Origin: Methylibium sp035476815
GTDB taxonomy: Bacteria; Pseudomonadota; Gammaproteobacteria; Burkholderiales; Burkholderiaceae_C
Direction: 5' to 3'
DNA length: 64,000 nt
NCBI GenBank assembly: GCA_035476815.1
Contig: DATILD010000034.1
Location: forward strand, 62,001-126,000
Below the pieces are notes generated by a model, which made no database searches, had not been told where the DNA came from, and worked only from the letters and a program-made list of their open reading frames with translations. A program made the position numbers and the translations under genes. The first letter of the stretch is position 1, and each line of letters opens with the position of its first letter. This document shows positions 16,228-24,734 of the stretch, in pieces.

Positions 16228-16584
16228 ATGCCCGTTTCTCTCGTGCCCCACTTCCAATCGAACAAACGCGAAGTCTTCATCCAGGGCCTGACCCTGGAGG
16301 GCAAGACCTTCCGGCCCAGTGACTGGGCCGAGCGACTGGCCGGCGCCATGTCCAGCTTCCGCCCGGGCGGCGCCGCGATGGGGCGCGCCGCGCACATCGG
16401 CTATTCGCCCTACTGCGTGCCCCAGGTGGTCGGCGGCATCAAGTGCGTGGTCGTCAACGAGGCGCTGCGCGAGCTCGAGCCGATGGCCTGGGACTTCGTG
16501 ATGAACTTCGCCCGCGACAACCAGCTCCAGGTCGCCGATGCCTGCCTGCTGCCGGACGCGCCGGCCGAGAAGCCCCGGCCCTGA
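16228..16584 (+). CDS. DUF3579 domain-containing protein
   Basis: A 118-residue protein typical of betaproteobacteria, found next to argF and rpsT in many Burkholderiales. Conserved parts are EVFIQGLTLEGKTFRPSDWAERL, YSPYCVP and KCVVVNEALRELEPMAWDFV. Its function is not known. The start at 16228 (MPVSLVPHF) was chosen because family members start close to this point; in-frame ATGs at 16153 and 16105 would give longer forms with poorly conserved N-termini. It is divergent from argD and ends 10 bases before a triple hairpin array. Confidence 0.85.
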   Translation: MPVSLVPHFQSNKREVFIQGLTLEGKTFRPSDWAERLAGAMSSFRPGGAAMGRAAHIGYSPYCVPQVVGGIKCVVVNEALRELEPMAWDFVMNFARDNQLQVADACLLPDAPAEKPRP

Positions 16585-16594
16585 AGCCGACCCG

Positions 16595-16714
16595 CCAATG
16601 ACAAAGGGCTCCTCGCGGAGCCCTTGCTGCGTCACCAATGACACGCGGCTCCTGACGGAGCCCTTGCTACATCACCAATGACAAAGGGCTCCTGACGGAG
16701 CCCTTGTCGTGTCA
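16595..16714. repeat. Three tandem 40-bp terminator-like units
   Basis: Three head-to-tail units of exactly 40 bp start at 16595, 16635 and 16675, each opening with CCAATGACA. Units 1 and 3 contain AAGGGCTCC-loop-GGAGCCCTT, a 9-bp stem with a 4-base loop; unit 2 keeps GGCTCC-TGAC-GGAGCC but has changed flanks. The array sits between the converging DUF3579 and rpsT genes. It most likely works as a bidirectional transcription terminator that has been duplicated. Each stem is followed by TTG or TTGC only, not by a long T-run. Confidence 0.85.
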
Positions 16715-16729
16715 CACCCGGGACGCTCG

Positions 16730-17026
16730 TTACGCGGCGAGCGCCTTCACCTTGGCGGCCAGGCGGCTCTTGTGGCGAGCGGCCTTGTTCTTGTGGAAGA
16801 GGCCCTTGTCGGCGATCGAGTCGATCACCTTCTGGGCGGTCTTGAACGTGTCGGCGGCGGCGGCCTTGTCGCCACCGGCGACGGCCTTCAGCACGCCCTT
16901 GATGGCGGTGCGGAACTTGGAGCGCAGCGAGGTGTTCGCGGCGTTGAGGCGCACGTCCTGGCGGACGCGCTTGCGGCCCGACGCGATGCGGACGGTCTTC
17001 TTCTTGGCTTTGGAGGAGGTGGCCAT
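16730..17026 (-). CDS. rpsT: 30S ribosomal protein S20
   Basis: A 98-residue basic protein that binds 16S rRNA early in 30S assembly. It starts MATSSKAKKKTVRIASGRKRV and keeps the helical NKAARHKSRLA end, as in all S20 proteins. The region before the ATG reads CACCCCTCCTCC on the coding strand, so no Shine-Dalgarno GGAGG is present; poor initiation sites are known for E. coli rpsT, which is autoregulated, and the same may hold here. It has its own promoter (TGCTATACT at 17060-17068) and ends at the triple hairpin array. Confidence 0.97.
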   Translation of the reverse strand: MATSSKAKKKTVRIASGRKRVRQDVRLNAANTSLRSKFRTAIKGVLKAVAGGDKAAAADTFKTAQKVIDSIADKGLFHKNKAARHKSRLAAKVKALAA

Positions 17027-17059
17027 GGAGGAGGGGTGTGTTCGGGTGTGAAGCGCGCG

Positions 17060-17068
17060 AGTATAGCA
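17060..17068 (-). promoter_or_regulatory. Extended -10 promoter of rpsT
   Basis: On the minus strand this is TGCTATACT, an extended -10 (TGn plus TATACT). Transcription would begin about 25-30 bases before the rpsT ATG. No consensus -35 is visible, as is usual with an extended -10. Confidence 0.6.
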
Positions 17069-17120
17069 GGGTCGGCCGACGCGGCCGGGCAGTCCGGCCG
17101 GGACGTTAGTAGCCACTACC

Positions 17121-17126
17121 TATACT
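17121..17126 (+). promoter_or_regulatory. Candidate -10 element of murJ
   Basis: TATACT lies 28 bases before the murJ ATG in the 128-base gap to rpsT, whose promoter carries the same hexamer in the opposite direction. A -35 match is not obvious. Confidence 0.45.
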
Positions 17127-17154
17127 GCGCGCACTCCGCACCGCCACCTCCTGC

Positions 17155-18720
17155 ATGAACCTGCTGCGCGCCGCCTCCGTCGTGTCCCTGCTGACGCTGG
17201 CGTCGCGCATCACCGGCCTGGTGCGCGAGCAGATGATCGCCGCGGCCTTCGGCGCCAGCGTGCTGACGGACGCCTTCAACGTCGCCTTCCGCATCCCGAA
17301 CCTGCTGCGCCGGCTGTTCGCCGAGGGTGCGTTCTCGCAGGCCTTCGTGCCGCTGCTCGCCGAGAGCCGCACGCGCAACGGCGAGGCCGCCACGCGCAGC
17401 CTGATCGACGCGGTGGCGACGGTGCTGATCTGGGTGCTGCTGCTCGTGTCCATCCTCGGCGTGCTGGCGGCGCCGGCGCTGGTGTGGGTGATGGCCCAGG
17501 GTCTGCAGAAGACCGGCGGCTTCGACGTCGCGGTCGCGCTGACGCGCTACATGTTCCCCTATATCGGTTTCATGTCGATGGTCGCGCTGGCGGCGGGCAT
17601 CCTCAACACCTGGAAGCGTTTCGCGGTGCCGGCGGCCACGCCGGTGCTGCTGAACCTGAGCTTCATCGCCGCGGCCTGGCTGCTGGTGCCGCGCTTTCGC
17701 GCCTGGGGCATCGAGCCGATCTACGCGCTGGCGGTCGGCGTGATGGTCGGCGGCGTGCTGCAGCTGGCCGTGCAGCTGCCGGCATTGGCGCGCATCGGCA
17801 TGCTGCCGCGCATCGGCCTGGGGCCGGCGGCGTGGCGCGCGGCCTGGAACCACCCGGGCCTCGGCCGCGTGCTGAGGCAGATGGCACCGGCGGTGCTGGG
17901 CGTGTCGGTCGCGCAGGTGTCGCTGCTGATCAACACCCAGATCGCTTCGCAGCTCGGCGCCGGCGCGGTGTCCTGGCTGAGCTATGCCGATCGGCTGATG
18001 GAGTTCCCGACCGCGCTGCTCGGCGTGGCGCTGGGGGTGGTGCTGCTGCCGCAGCTGTCGTCCACCCAGGCCGAAGGCGACGCCGACCGTTATGCCCAGC
18101 TGCTCGATTGGGGCCTGCGGCTGGTCGTGCTGCTCGCGCTGCCCTGCGCCGTGGCGCTGCTGGTGTTCCCGCAGGCCCTGGTGGCGGTGCTCTACCACCG
18201 CGGCGCCTTCGGGGCGCACGACGTGGCGCAGACCGTGACCGCGTTGATGGGCTATGGCGCCGGGCTGATGGGGCTGATCGCGCTGAAGGTGCTGGCGCCC
18301 GGCTTCTACGCCAAGGGCGACATCCGCACGCCGGTGAAGATCGCGCTGGTCGTGCTGGTGCTGACGCAGGGGCTGAACCTGCTGTTCGTGCCGCTGTTCG
18401 GCCACGCCGGGCTGGCGCTGGCGATCGGCTGCGGTGCGCTGGTCAATGCCGGCTGGCTGCTGGCCGGCCTGCACCGCCGCGGCAGCTGGCGGCCCCAGCC
18501 GGGCTGGGCCGGCTTCGGCCTCAGGGTGCTGGTGGCCGCGGCCTTGATGGGCGTGCTGCTCGGCTGGGCGGCGCAGGCCTTCGACTGGGTCGCGCTCGGC
18601 GCGCGGGAGCTGCCGCGCGCCGGCCTGCTGGCGGCGGTGCTGGCGGGTGCCGCGCTGCTGTACTTCGCCGTGCTGGGCCTGCTCGGCCTGCGTCCGCGCG
18701 ACGTCGCCCGGCGCGGCTGA
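17155..18720 (+). CDS. murJ: Lipid II flippase (MviN/MurJ)
   Basis: A 521-residue inner-membrane protein of the MOP superfamily with about 14 predicted helices. It flips undecaprenyl-linked lipid II to the periplasm for peptidoglycan synthesis. The N-terminus MNLLRAASVVSLLTLASRIT followed by GLVREQMIAAAFGAS is diagnostic, as is the RIPNLLRRLFAEGAFSQAFV loop, which holds essential arginines in E. coli MurJ. Length is normal. It starts a plus-strand run that continues with the SirB1-like gene 42 bases later. Confidence 0.96.
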   Translation: MNLLRAASVVSLLTLASRITGLVREQMIAAAFGASVLTDAFNVAFRIPNLLRRLFAEGAFSQAFVPLLAESRTRNGEAATRSLIDAVATVLIWVLLLVSILGVLAAPALVWVMAQGLQKTGGFDVAVALTRYMFPYIGFMSMVALAAGILNTWKRFAVPAATPVLLNLSFIAAAWLLVPRFRAWGIEPIYALAVGVMVGGVLQLAVQLPALARIGMLPRIGLGPAAWRAAWNHPGLGRVLRQMAPAVLGVSVAQVSLLINTQIASQLGAGAVSWLSYADRLMEFPTALLGVALGVVLLPQLSSTQAEGDADRYAQLLDWGLRLVVLLALPCAVALLVFPQALVAVLYHRGAFGAHDVAQTVTALMGYGAGLMGLIALKVLAPGFYAKGDIRTPVKIALVVLVLTQGLNLLFVPLFGHAGLALAIGCGALVNAGWLLAGLHRRGSWRPQPGWAGFGLRVLVAAALMGVLLGWAAQAFDWVALGARELPRAGLLAAVLAGAALLYFAVLGLLGLRPRDVARRG

Positions 18721-18762
18721 CGGCGCCTCTTGCCGCGCCGCCCGCAACGCCTAAACTGGGCC

Positions 18763-19632
18763 ATGCCCAAGCCCTACCCGACCGCGGTGCCGACCGCGAT
18801 CGAGCACTTCGCCGCGCTGGTGGCCGACGATGCGAGCTTCCCGCTCACCGAGGCGGCGGTGTCGATCGCCCATGACGAGCACCCCCGACTCGACGTCCAG
18901 GCGGTGCTGGCCGAGATCGACACGATGGGCCAGAAGCTGCGCGATCGCGTCCCCGCCGACGCGGTGCCGGTGCAGAAGCTGCGCTTCCTGAACCGCTACT
19001 TCTTCCAGGAGCTGGGCTTCGCGGGCAACGTCAACGACTACTACGCCAGCGCCAACAGCTACCTGCACGAGCTGCTGCGCACGCGCCGCGGCATCCCGAT
19101 CTCGCTGGCGGTGCTCTACATCGAGCTGGCGCAGCAGATCGGCCTGACCGCGCGCGGTGTTGCCTTCCCGGCGCACTTCCTCGTCAAGGTGCGCATGCCC
19201 CAGGGCGAGGTGATCCTCGACCCCTTCACCGGCCACTCGCTGTCGCGCGACGAACTCGAGGAGCGCCTCGTGCCCTACAAGCGCCGCCAGGGGCTGCTGG
19301 GCGAGTTCGACATGCCGCTGGGCCTGTTCCTGCAGTCGGCCTCGCCGCGCGAGGTGGTGGCGCGGATGCTGCGCAACCTCAAGGAGGTCCACCGCGCGGC
19401 CGAGGACTGGGCCCACCTGCTGGCGGTGCAGCAGCGCCTGGTGATCCTGCTGCCGCGCGACTGGGACGAGCGCCGCGACCGCGGCCTCGTGCATGCCGAG
19501 CTCGGTGCCTGGGACGCGGCCGCCGACGACCTCGACGCCTACCTCGACCACAGCCCGCAGGCGGCCGACCGGCGCGCGATCGCCGAGCGCGCCGCCGAGC
19601 TGCGGGCCCAGGGGCGGCCGCGGCTGCACTGA
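18763..19632 (+). CDS. SirB1 family protein (transglutaminase-like fold plus TPR-like region)
   Basis: A 289-residue cytoplasmic protein of the SirB1/YchA family. The transglutaminase-like N-terminal part has YYASANSYLHELLRTRRGIP then ISLAVLYIELAQQIGL and VAFPAHFLVKV; the C-terminal part (after residue 200) is helical with TPR-like repeats. Family members lack a proven activity; in E. coli the homologue lies by prfA/prmC. The start at 18763 (MPKPYPTAVPTAIEHF) avoids an upstream in-frame ATG that would overlap the promoter-like TAAACT at 18751. Confidence 0.88.
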   Translation: MPKPYPTAVPTAIEHFAALVADDASFPLTEAAVSIAHDEHPRLDVQAVLAEIDTMGQKLRDRVPADAVPVQKLRFLNRYFFQELGFAGNVNDYYASANSYLHELLRTRRGIPISLAVLYIELAQQIGLTARGVAFPAHFLVKVRMPQGEVILDPFTGHSLSRDELEERLVPYKRRQGLLGEFDMPLGLFLQSASPREVVARMLRNLKEVHRAAEDWAHLLAVQQRLVILLPRDWDERRDRGLVHAELGAWDAAADDLDAYLDHSPQAADRRAIAERAAELRAQGRPRLH

Positions 19633-19791
19633 ACGAGGACATGGGGCCGTCCCGGCGGACGGCCCCGTGCCGAGTTCAGGCCTGGCCGCCTGCCAGCAGC
19701 CAGGCGCGGCCGGGCCGCCCGATAAACTCCCGCCCATCCCCGTCGGCCGCCCTGGCCGGCACCGGACGGCGGCGCTGGCCGCCCGACTCCC

Positions 19792-20856
19792 ATGAACCTG
19801 ACCCCTGCACAGACCCAAGGCCTGGCCTGGCTCGCGATCGCCGCGCTGGCGCTGCTGGCGCTGTGGCTGCTCGGCCCGGTGCTGACGCCCTTCGTCGTCG
19901 CGCTGGTGCTCGGCTACGCGCTGCACCCGGTGGTCGACCGGCTGGTCCGGCGCCGCTGGCCGCGTGCGCTGGCGGTCGGCGTGGTCGAGTTGCTGGCGCT
20001 GCTGACGGTGCTGGCGGTGGTGCTGCTGGTGCTGCCGATCCTGGTCAAGAACCTGCCGGCGCTGCGCGACCAGATCCCGGTGCTGCTGACCCGCCTGGAC
20101 GCCTGGCTCAAGCCGCTGGCGGCGCAGTTCGGCTACGAGCTCTCGCTCGACATCGCGAGCGTGCGCGAGTTCGTGCTGACCCACCTGTCGGACAACACCG
20201 AGGGCTGGCTGAAGGCCGCGCTCGGCTCGCTGCGCATCGGCGGCAGCTTCGTGCTCGGGCTGATCGGCACCGCGGTGCTGCTGCCGGTGGTGCTGTTCTA
20301 CGTGCTGATGGACTGGCCGCGCATCGTCGCGCGGGCGCAGGGCGTCGTGCCGCCGCGCTACCGCGCCGCCTTCGACGGCTTCATGGGCGAGTGCGACCAC
20401 ATGCTCGGCCAGTACCTGCACGGCCAGCTGATGGTGATGGGCATCCTGGCGGTGTTCTACAGCGCCGGGCTGGCGCTGTTCGGGCTCGACCTGGCGCTGC
20501 CGGTCGGCGTGTTCACCGGGCTGGCGATCTTCATCCCCTACATCGGCTACGGCCTGGGCTGCGTGCTGGCGCTGCTGGCCGGGCTGCTGGAATTCGGCGG
20601 CTGGCAGGGGCTGATCATGGTCGCGGTGGTCTACGGCATCGGCCAGCTGGTCGAGAGCTTCTGGCTCACGCCGCGGCTGGTCGGCGAGCGCATCGGCCTG
20701 CACCCGCTGGTGGTGATCTTCGCGCTGCTCGCCTTCGGCCAGCTGTTCGGCTTCATCGGCGTGCTGATCGCGCTGCCGGTCAGCGCGGTCGGCGTGGTGG
20801 CGGTCGGGCGGCTGAAGGCGCTGTATCTCGGCAGCCCGCTCTACACCGGACGGTGA
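19792..20856 (+). CDS. PerM/AI-2E family permease
   Basis: A 354-residue integral membrane protein with about 7-8 hydrophobic helices of the AI-2E transporter (UPF0118/PerM) family. Conserved segments are TPFVVALVLGYALHPVVDRLV near the N-terminus, and IFIPYIGYGLG and VESFWLTPRLVGERIGLHPL towards the end. Members export autoinducer-2 or act as Na+/H+ exchangers; the substrate here is unknown. A 159-base gap with TAAACT at 19723 (likely -10) precedes it. Its TGA overlaps the hda ATG by one base (TGATG), a common pairing of perM and hda in proteobacteria. Confidence 0.88.
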   Translation: MNLTPAQTQGLAWLAIAALALLALWLLGPVLTPFVVALVLGYALHPVVDRLVRRRWPRALAVGVVELLALLTVLAVVLLVLPILVKNLPALRDQIPVLLTRLDAWLKPLAAQFGYELSLDIASVREFVLTHLSDNTEGWLKAALGSLRIGGSFVLGLIGTAVLLPVVLFYVLMDWPRIVARAQGVVPPRYRAAFDGFMGECDHMLGQYLHGQLMVMGILAVFYSAGLALFGLDLALPVGVFTGLAIFIPYIGYGLGCVLALLAGLLEFGGWQGLIMVAVVYGIGQLVESFWLTPRLVGERIGLHPLVVIFALLAFGQLFGFIGVLIALPVSAVGVVAVGRLKALYLGSPLYTGR

Positions 20857-21512
20857 TGCGCCAGATCCCCTTGCGCATCGGCCCCGGGCCGGCGCCGACC
20901 TTCGAGAACTACGCACCGGGTGCCAACGCGGCGGCGTTGGCGGCGCTGCGGGCGCGGCCGCTGCCGTCCAGCCTCTACCTCTGGGGACCGGCGGGCGCCG
21001 GCAAGACCCACCTGCTGCGCGCGCTCGCCGCGGCGGCCGAGGGCCGCGTGCTGACCGGGCCGGTGGCCTGGGAGGAGGGCGCGGGTCTGGTGCTGCTCGA
21101 CGGCTGCGAGGGCTATGACGCGGCCCGCCAGCACGCCGCCTTCGCGCTCTATGTCGAGGCGGCGACGGCCGGCGTGCCGGTGGTCGCGGCCGGCCGGCTG
21201 CCGCCGGTGGACCTGCCGCTGCGCGAGGACCTGCGCACCCGCCTCGGCTCCGGCCCGGTGTTCGCGCTGCAGCCGCTCTCCGACGCCGACACCGCCGCGG
21301 TGCTGCGGCGCGAGGCCGCGCGCCGCGGCATCGCGCTGGCCGACGAGGTGCTCGCCTACCTGCTGACCCGCTATGCCCGCGACCTCGGCTCGCTGATGGG
21401 CCTGCTGGACGCGCTCGACGCGTTCTCGCTGGCCGAGAAGCGCGCCGTGACCGTTCCGCTGCTCAAGAAGATGCTGGCCGAACAGGCCGCCCACGACCTG
21501 CCCATTGCATGA
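20856..21512 (+). CDS. hda: DnaA regulatory inactivator Hda-like AAA+ protein
   Basis: A 218-residue DnaA-like AAA+ protein. It begins MRQIPLRIGPGPAPTFENY, has Walker A GPAGAGKTHLL at about residues 44-54, a Walker B-like LVLLDGCEGY and sensor/lid segments (RDLGSLMGLLDALDAFSL). Hda binds the sliding clamp and stimulates ATP hydrolysis by DnaA after initiation; the N-terminal QIPLRI resembles the clamp-binding motif QxxLxL. The downstream HAD gene overlaps by 4 bases, as in many Burkholderiales. Confidence 0.88.
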   Translation: MRQIPLRIGPGPAPTFENYAPGANAAALAALRARPLPSSLYLWGPAGAGKTHLLRALAAAAEGRVLTGPVAWEEGAGLVLLDGCEGYDAARQHAAFALYVEAATAGVPVVAAGRLPPVDLPLREDLRTRLGSGPVFALQPLSDADTAAVLRREAARRGIALADEVLAYLLTRYARDLGSLMGLLDALDAFSLAEKRAVTVPLLKKMLAEQAAHDLPIA

Positions 21513-22171
21513 AGCTCTGCCTGTTCGACCTCGACCACACGCTGCTGCCGATCGACTCCGACCACGCCTGGGGCGAGTTCGTCGTCACGCTCGGCTGGGC
21601 CGAGGCGGCCGCCCAGCGCGCCGAGAACGACCGTTTCTACGCCGCCTACCAGGACGGCTCGCTCGACATCCACGCCTATGTCGAGTTCGCCACCCGCGCC
21701 TGGCGCGGCCGCCCGCCGGCCGCGCAGGCGGCGGCCCAGGCGCGCTACCTCGACGAGGTGATCCGCCCGGCGATCCGCCCGGAGGCGCGGGCGCTGGTCG
21801 AACGCCACCGCGGCGAGCTGTGCGCGATCGTCACGGCCACCAACGAGTTCGTCACCCGTCCGATCGCCGACCTGTTCGGCGTCGAGGCGCTGATCGCCAT
21901 CGAGCTCGAGCGCGACGGCGAGGGCCGGGCGACCGGCCGCATCCGTGGCGTGCCCTCGTTCCGCGAGGGCAAGATCCGGCGCGTCGAGCAATGGCTCGCC
22001 GCCGAGGGCCGGCATGTGCAAGACTTCGAGCGCGTCACGGTCTACAGCGACTCGCCGAACGACCTGCCGCTGCTGGAGCTCGCCACCCATCCCGTCGCGA
22101 CCAATCCGTCCGCGGCGCTCGAGGCCATCGCGCGCGAACGCGGCTGGCCCCTCCTGAACCTGTTCCCATGA
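21509..22171 (+). CDS. HAD-IB family phosphatase (SerB-like)
   Basis: A 220-residue haloacid dehalogenase-type phosphatase. The nucleophile motif FDLDHTLLPIDSD gives Asp8 and Asp10, motif II is CAIVTATNEF, motif III has the lysine in FREGKIRRV, and motif IV is VYSDSPNDLPLLE. The closest families are phosphoserine phosphatase-like HAD-IB proteins, but no serine pathway gene is near and the substrate is unknown. It is co-translated with hda (ATGA) and with pcnB (ATGA). Confidence 0.87.
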   Translation: MKLCLFDLDHTLLPIDSDHAWGEFVVTLGWAEAAAQRAENDRFYAAYQDGSLDIHAYVEFATRAWRGRPPAAQAAAQARYLDEVIRPAIRPEARALVERHRGELCAIVTATNEFVTRPIADLFGVEALIAIELERDGEGRATGRIRGVPSFREGKIRRVEQWLAAEGRHVQDFERVTVYSDSPNDLPLLELATHPVATNPSAALEAIARERGWPLLNLFP

Positions 22172-23778
22172 TCAAGAAGTTCATCAACCGACTGCTCGGC
22201 AAGGACGACGCGGCGTCCAACAAGGGCGGCAAGCCGCGCACCGGCAAGCGCGTCGAGGTGCCGCAGACCGAGCACGGCATCGACCCGGCCCTGGTCGACG
22301 ACAAGGCGCGCAAGGTCGTCGAGACGCTGCAGGAGGCCGGTCACCAGGCCTACATCGTCGGCGGCGCGGTGCGCGACATGCTGCTGGGCCACCGCCCCAA
22401 GGACTTCGACGTCGCCACCGACGCGACGCCCGAGCAGGTCAAGGCGCTGTTCCGCCGCGCCTTCATCATCGGCCGGCGCTTCCGCATCGTGCACGTGGTC
22501 TACGGCCGCGGGCGCGAGCACGAGGTGATCGAGGTCTCGACCTTCCGCGCCTACCTCGACGCGGCGGCGGCCGAGCAGGTCGAGGGCAACGAGAAGACCA
22601 GCAAGTCCGAGCTGCAGGGCAAGAGCCATGTCATCGACGCCAGCGGCCGGGTGCTGCGCGACAACGTCTGGGGCCCGCAGGACGAGGACGCCGCGCGCCG
22701 CGACTTCACCGTCAACGCGCTCTACTACGACCCGCGCACGCAGATCGTGGTCGACTACCACGGCGGCATCGCCGACTCGAAGAAGCGCCTGCTGCGCATG
22801 ATCGGCGACCCGGTCTCGCGCTACCGCGAGGACCCGGTGCGCATCATCCGCGCGATGCGCTTTGCGGCCAAGCTCGGCTTCGAGATCGAGCCCAAGACCC
22901 TCAAGCCGCTGCGCGAGAGCGCCGCGCTGCTGGAGGCGGTGCCGGTCTCGCGCCAGTTCGACGAGATGATCAAGCTGCTGCAGACCGGCCATGCGATCAA
23001 GTCGATCGAGCAGCTGCGCAAGCATGGCCTGCTCGGCGGGCCGAAGCCGGGGCCCTTCCCGCTGCTCGACGCGGTGCTGGCCGATGCCGGCAAGAACCCG
23101 GCGCGCGAGGCCTTCATCAACGCCGCGCTGGCCGACACCGACCGCCGCGTCGGCGAGGACAAGCCGGTCGCACCCAGCTTCCTGCTCGCCTGCCTGCTGT
23201 GGCACGAGGTGCTGGCCGGCTGGCAGCGCCGCAAGTCGGCCGGCGGGGCGCCGTTCCCGGCGCTGCAGGAGGCGGTCGACGCGGTGTTCGACGCGCGCAT
23301 CGGCGACATCTCCGGCCGCGGCAAGCTCGGCACCGACATGCGCGAGATCTGGCTGATGCAGCCGCGCTTCGAGCGCCGCACCGGCAGCGGGCCGCTGTCG
23401 CTGATCGAGCAGCCGCGCTTCCGAGCCGGCTTCGACTTCCTGCGCCTGCGCGCCGACACCGGCGAGCTGCCCGACGAGCTGGCCGAGTGGTGGGAGGACT
23501 TCTCGCTCGGCAGCGACGACGACCGCCGTGCGCTGCTCGAGGTGGCCCGGGCCCAGCAGCAGCCGCGGCGCGTGGCGGGCGGGCCTCGCGCAGGCGCACC
23601 GCGGGCGCCCGCGGGCGAGTCGCCGGCTCGACCCGAGGCCGCCGAGCCGGCCGCCAACGACGATGACGCCCCGGCCGCCGCCGACGCCCCGCCGCGCAAG
23701 CGCCGGCGCCGCCGCCGCAAGCCGGCCGGCGAGGGCGGCGCGGCGGCCGAGCGTCCGGCGGGAGATGCGGTGGAATGA
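22168..23778 (+). CDS. pcnB: Poly(A) polymerase I
   Basis: A 536-residue class II nucleotidyltransferase that adds 3' poly(A) tails to RNAs and so promotes decay. The head domain has IVGGAVRDMLLG and DFDVATDATPEQVKALFR, with catalytic Asp79 and Asp81; the neck has YREDPVRIIRAMRFAAKLGF. The last 80 residues are Ala/Pro/Arg-rich and end in a run of basic residues (KRRRRRRK), as in other betaproteobacterial PcnB, and probably bind RNA. PcnB is hard to separate from CCA-adding enzymes by motif alone, but the basic tail and the following folK support PcnB. Confidence 0.94.
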   Translation: MIKKFINRLLGKDDAASNKGGKPRTGKRVEVPQTEHGIDPALVDDKARKVVETLQEAGHQAYIVGGAVRDMLLGHRPKDFDVATDATPEQVKALFRRAFIIGRRFRIVHVVYGRGREHEVIEVSTFRAYLDAAAAEQVEGNEKTSKSELQGKSHVIDASGRVLRDNVWGPQDEDAARRDFTVNALYYDPRTQIVVDYHGGIADSKKRLLRMIGDPVSRYREDPVRIIRAMRFAAKLGFEIEPKTLKPLRESAALLEAVPVSRQFDEMIKLLQTGHAIKSIEQLRKHGLLGGPKPGPFPLLDAVLADAGKNPAREAFINAALADTDRRVGEDKPVAPSFLLACLLWHEVLAGWQRRKSAGGAPFPALQEAVDAVFDARIGDISGRGKLGTDMREIWLMQPRFERRTGSGPLSLIEQPRFRAGFDFLRLRADTGELPDELAEWWEDFSLGSDDDRRALLEVARAQQQPRRVAGGPRAGAPRAPAGESPARPEAAEPAANDDDAPAAADAPPRKRRRRRRKPAGEGGAAAERPAGDAVE

Positions 23779-24734
23779 ACGCCACCCACCGCGTGCACGT
23801 CGGCCTCGGCGCCAATCTCGGCGACAGCGAGGCCTCGCTGCGCGGTGCGCTGGTCGCGATCACCGCCCTGCCGGGCACGCGACTGGTGGCGGTGTCCTCG
23901 CTGTACCGCACGGCACCGATCGACGCCGGCGGGCCGGACTACCTGAACGCCGTCGCCGCGATCGACACCGGGCTCGACCCGCATGCGCTGCTGGCCGAAC
24001 TGCAGCGCATCGAGAACGCCTTCGGCCGCGAGCGCCCCTACCGCAACGCGCCGCGCCGGCTCGACCTCGACCTGCTGCGCTACGACGAGGCCCAGCTCGA
24101 CACGCCGTCGCTGACGATCCCGCACCCGCGGCTGCACGAGCGCGCCTTCGCGCTGTACCCGCTGCTCGAGCTCGCGCCCGCGCTGCGCGACGCCCGGGGC
24201 GTCCCGCTGGCCGAGCGCCTGCCGGCGGTGGCCGACCAGCGCATCGAGACGCTGCGCACCCGCGTCGACGTGGTCGTGCGGCCGTACCAGCCGCGCGACT
24301 TCGACGCGCTCGTCGCCGCCTGGCACGCGAGCAACCTGGCCAGCTACCCCTACGTCGCCGAGCATCAGCGCCACACGCTCGACGACGCGCGCGCCTTCTT
24401 CCGCGACCGGGTGCTGACCGAGTGCCGCGTCTGGGTGGCCGAGACGCTGGTCGCCGACGCGCCGCAGCGGCTGCTCGGCCTCGTCGCGCTGGCGCCCGGC
24501 TGGATCCGCCAGATGGCGGTGTTCGGCGACCAAGGCCGGCGCGGCATCGGCCGGCTGCTGCTGCGCGAGGCGCTGATGGCCTCGCCCGAGGGCGTGCAGC
24601 TCCACACCTTCCAGCGCAACGCCGCGGCGCGCGCCTTCTACGAGGCGCATGGCTTTCGCGCCGCGGCCTTCGGCGTCAGCCCGGCGCCCGAGGGCGAGCC
24701 CGACGTGCTCTACCGCTGGGTGCCGTCGCCGTGA
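23775..24734 (+). CDS. folK: 6-hydroxymethyl-dihydropterin pyrophosphokinase fused to a GNAT acetyltransferase
   Basis: A single 319-residue frame with two domains. Residues 1 to about 155 are a full FolK: VHVGLGANLGDSEASLRGAL, SSLYRTAPID, and the metal-binding RLDLDLL (Asp97, Asp99) with IPHPRLHERAFALYPLLEL. FolK pyrophosphorylates hydroxymethyl-dihydropterin in folate synthesis. From about residue 165 the chain becomes a GNAT domain: VVVRPYQPRDFDALV, the acetyl-CoA loop DQGRRGIGRLLLREA, and the terminal NAAARAFYEAHGFRAAAF. FolK alone is about 160 residues, so this is a true extension, with no stop between. It overlaps pcnB (ATGA) and the DUF486 gene (GTGA). A separate internal start for the GNAT part (GTG codons near VDVVV) cannot be excluded. 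Confidence 0.92.
   Translation: MNATHRVHVGLGANLGDSEASLRGALVAITALPGTRLVAVSSLYRTAPIDAGGPDYLNAVAAIDTGLDPHALLAELQRIENAFGRERPYRNAPRRLDLDLLRYDEAQLDTPSLTIPHPRLHERAFALYPLLELAPALRDARGVPLAERLPAVADQRIETLRTRVDVVVRPYQPRDFDALVAAWHASNLASYPYVAEHQRHTLDDARAFFRDRVLTECRVWVAETLVADAPQRLLGLVALAPGWIRQMAVFGDQGRRGIGRLLLREALMASPEGVQLHTFQRNAAARAFYEAHGFRAAAFGVSPAPEGEPDVLYRWVPSP

Noticed and set aside
16595..16714. CRISPR array
   Set aside because: Units are contiguous without spacers and no cas gene is near; it is a tandem terminator-like repeat.
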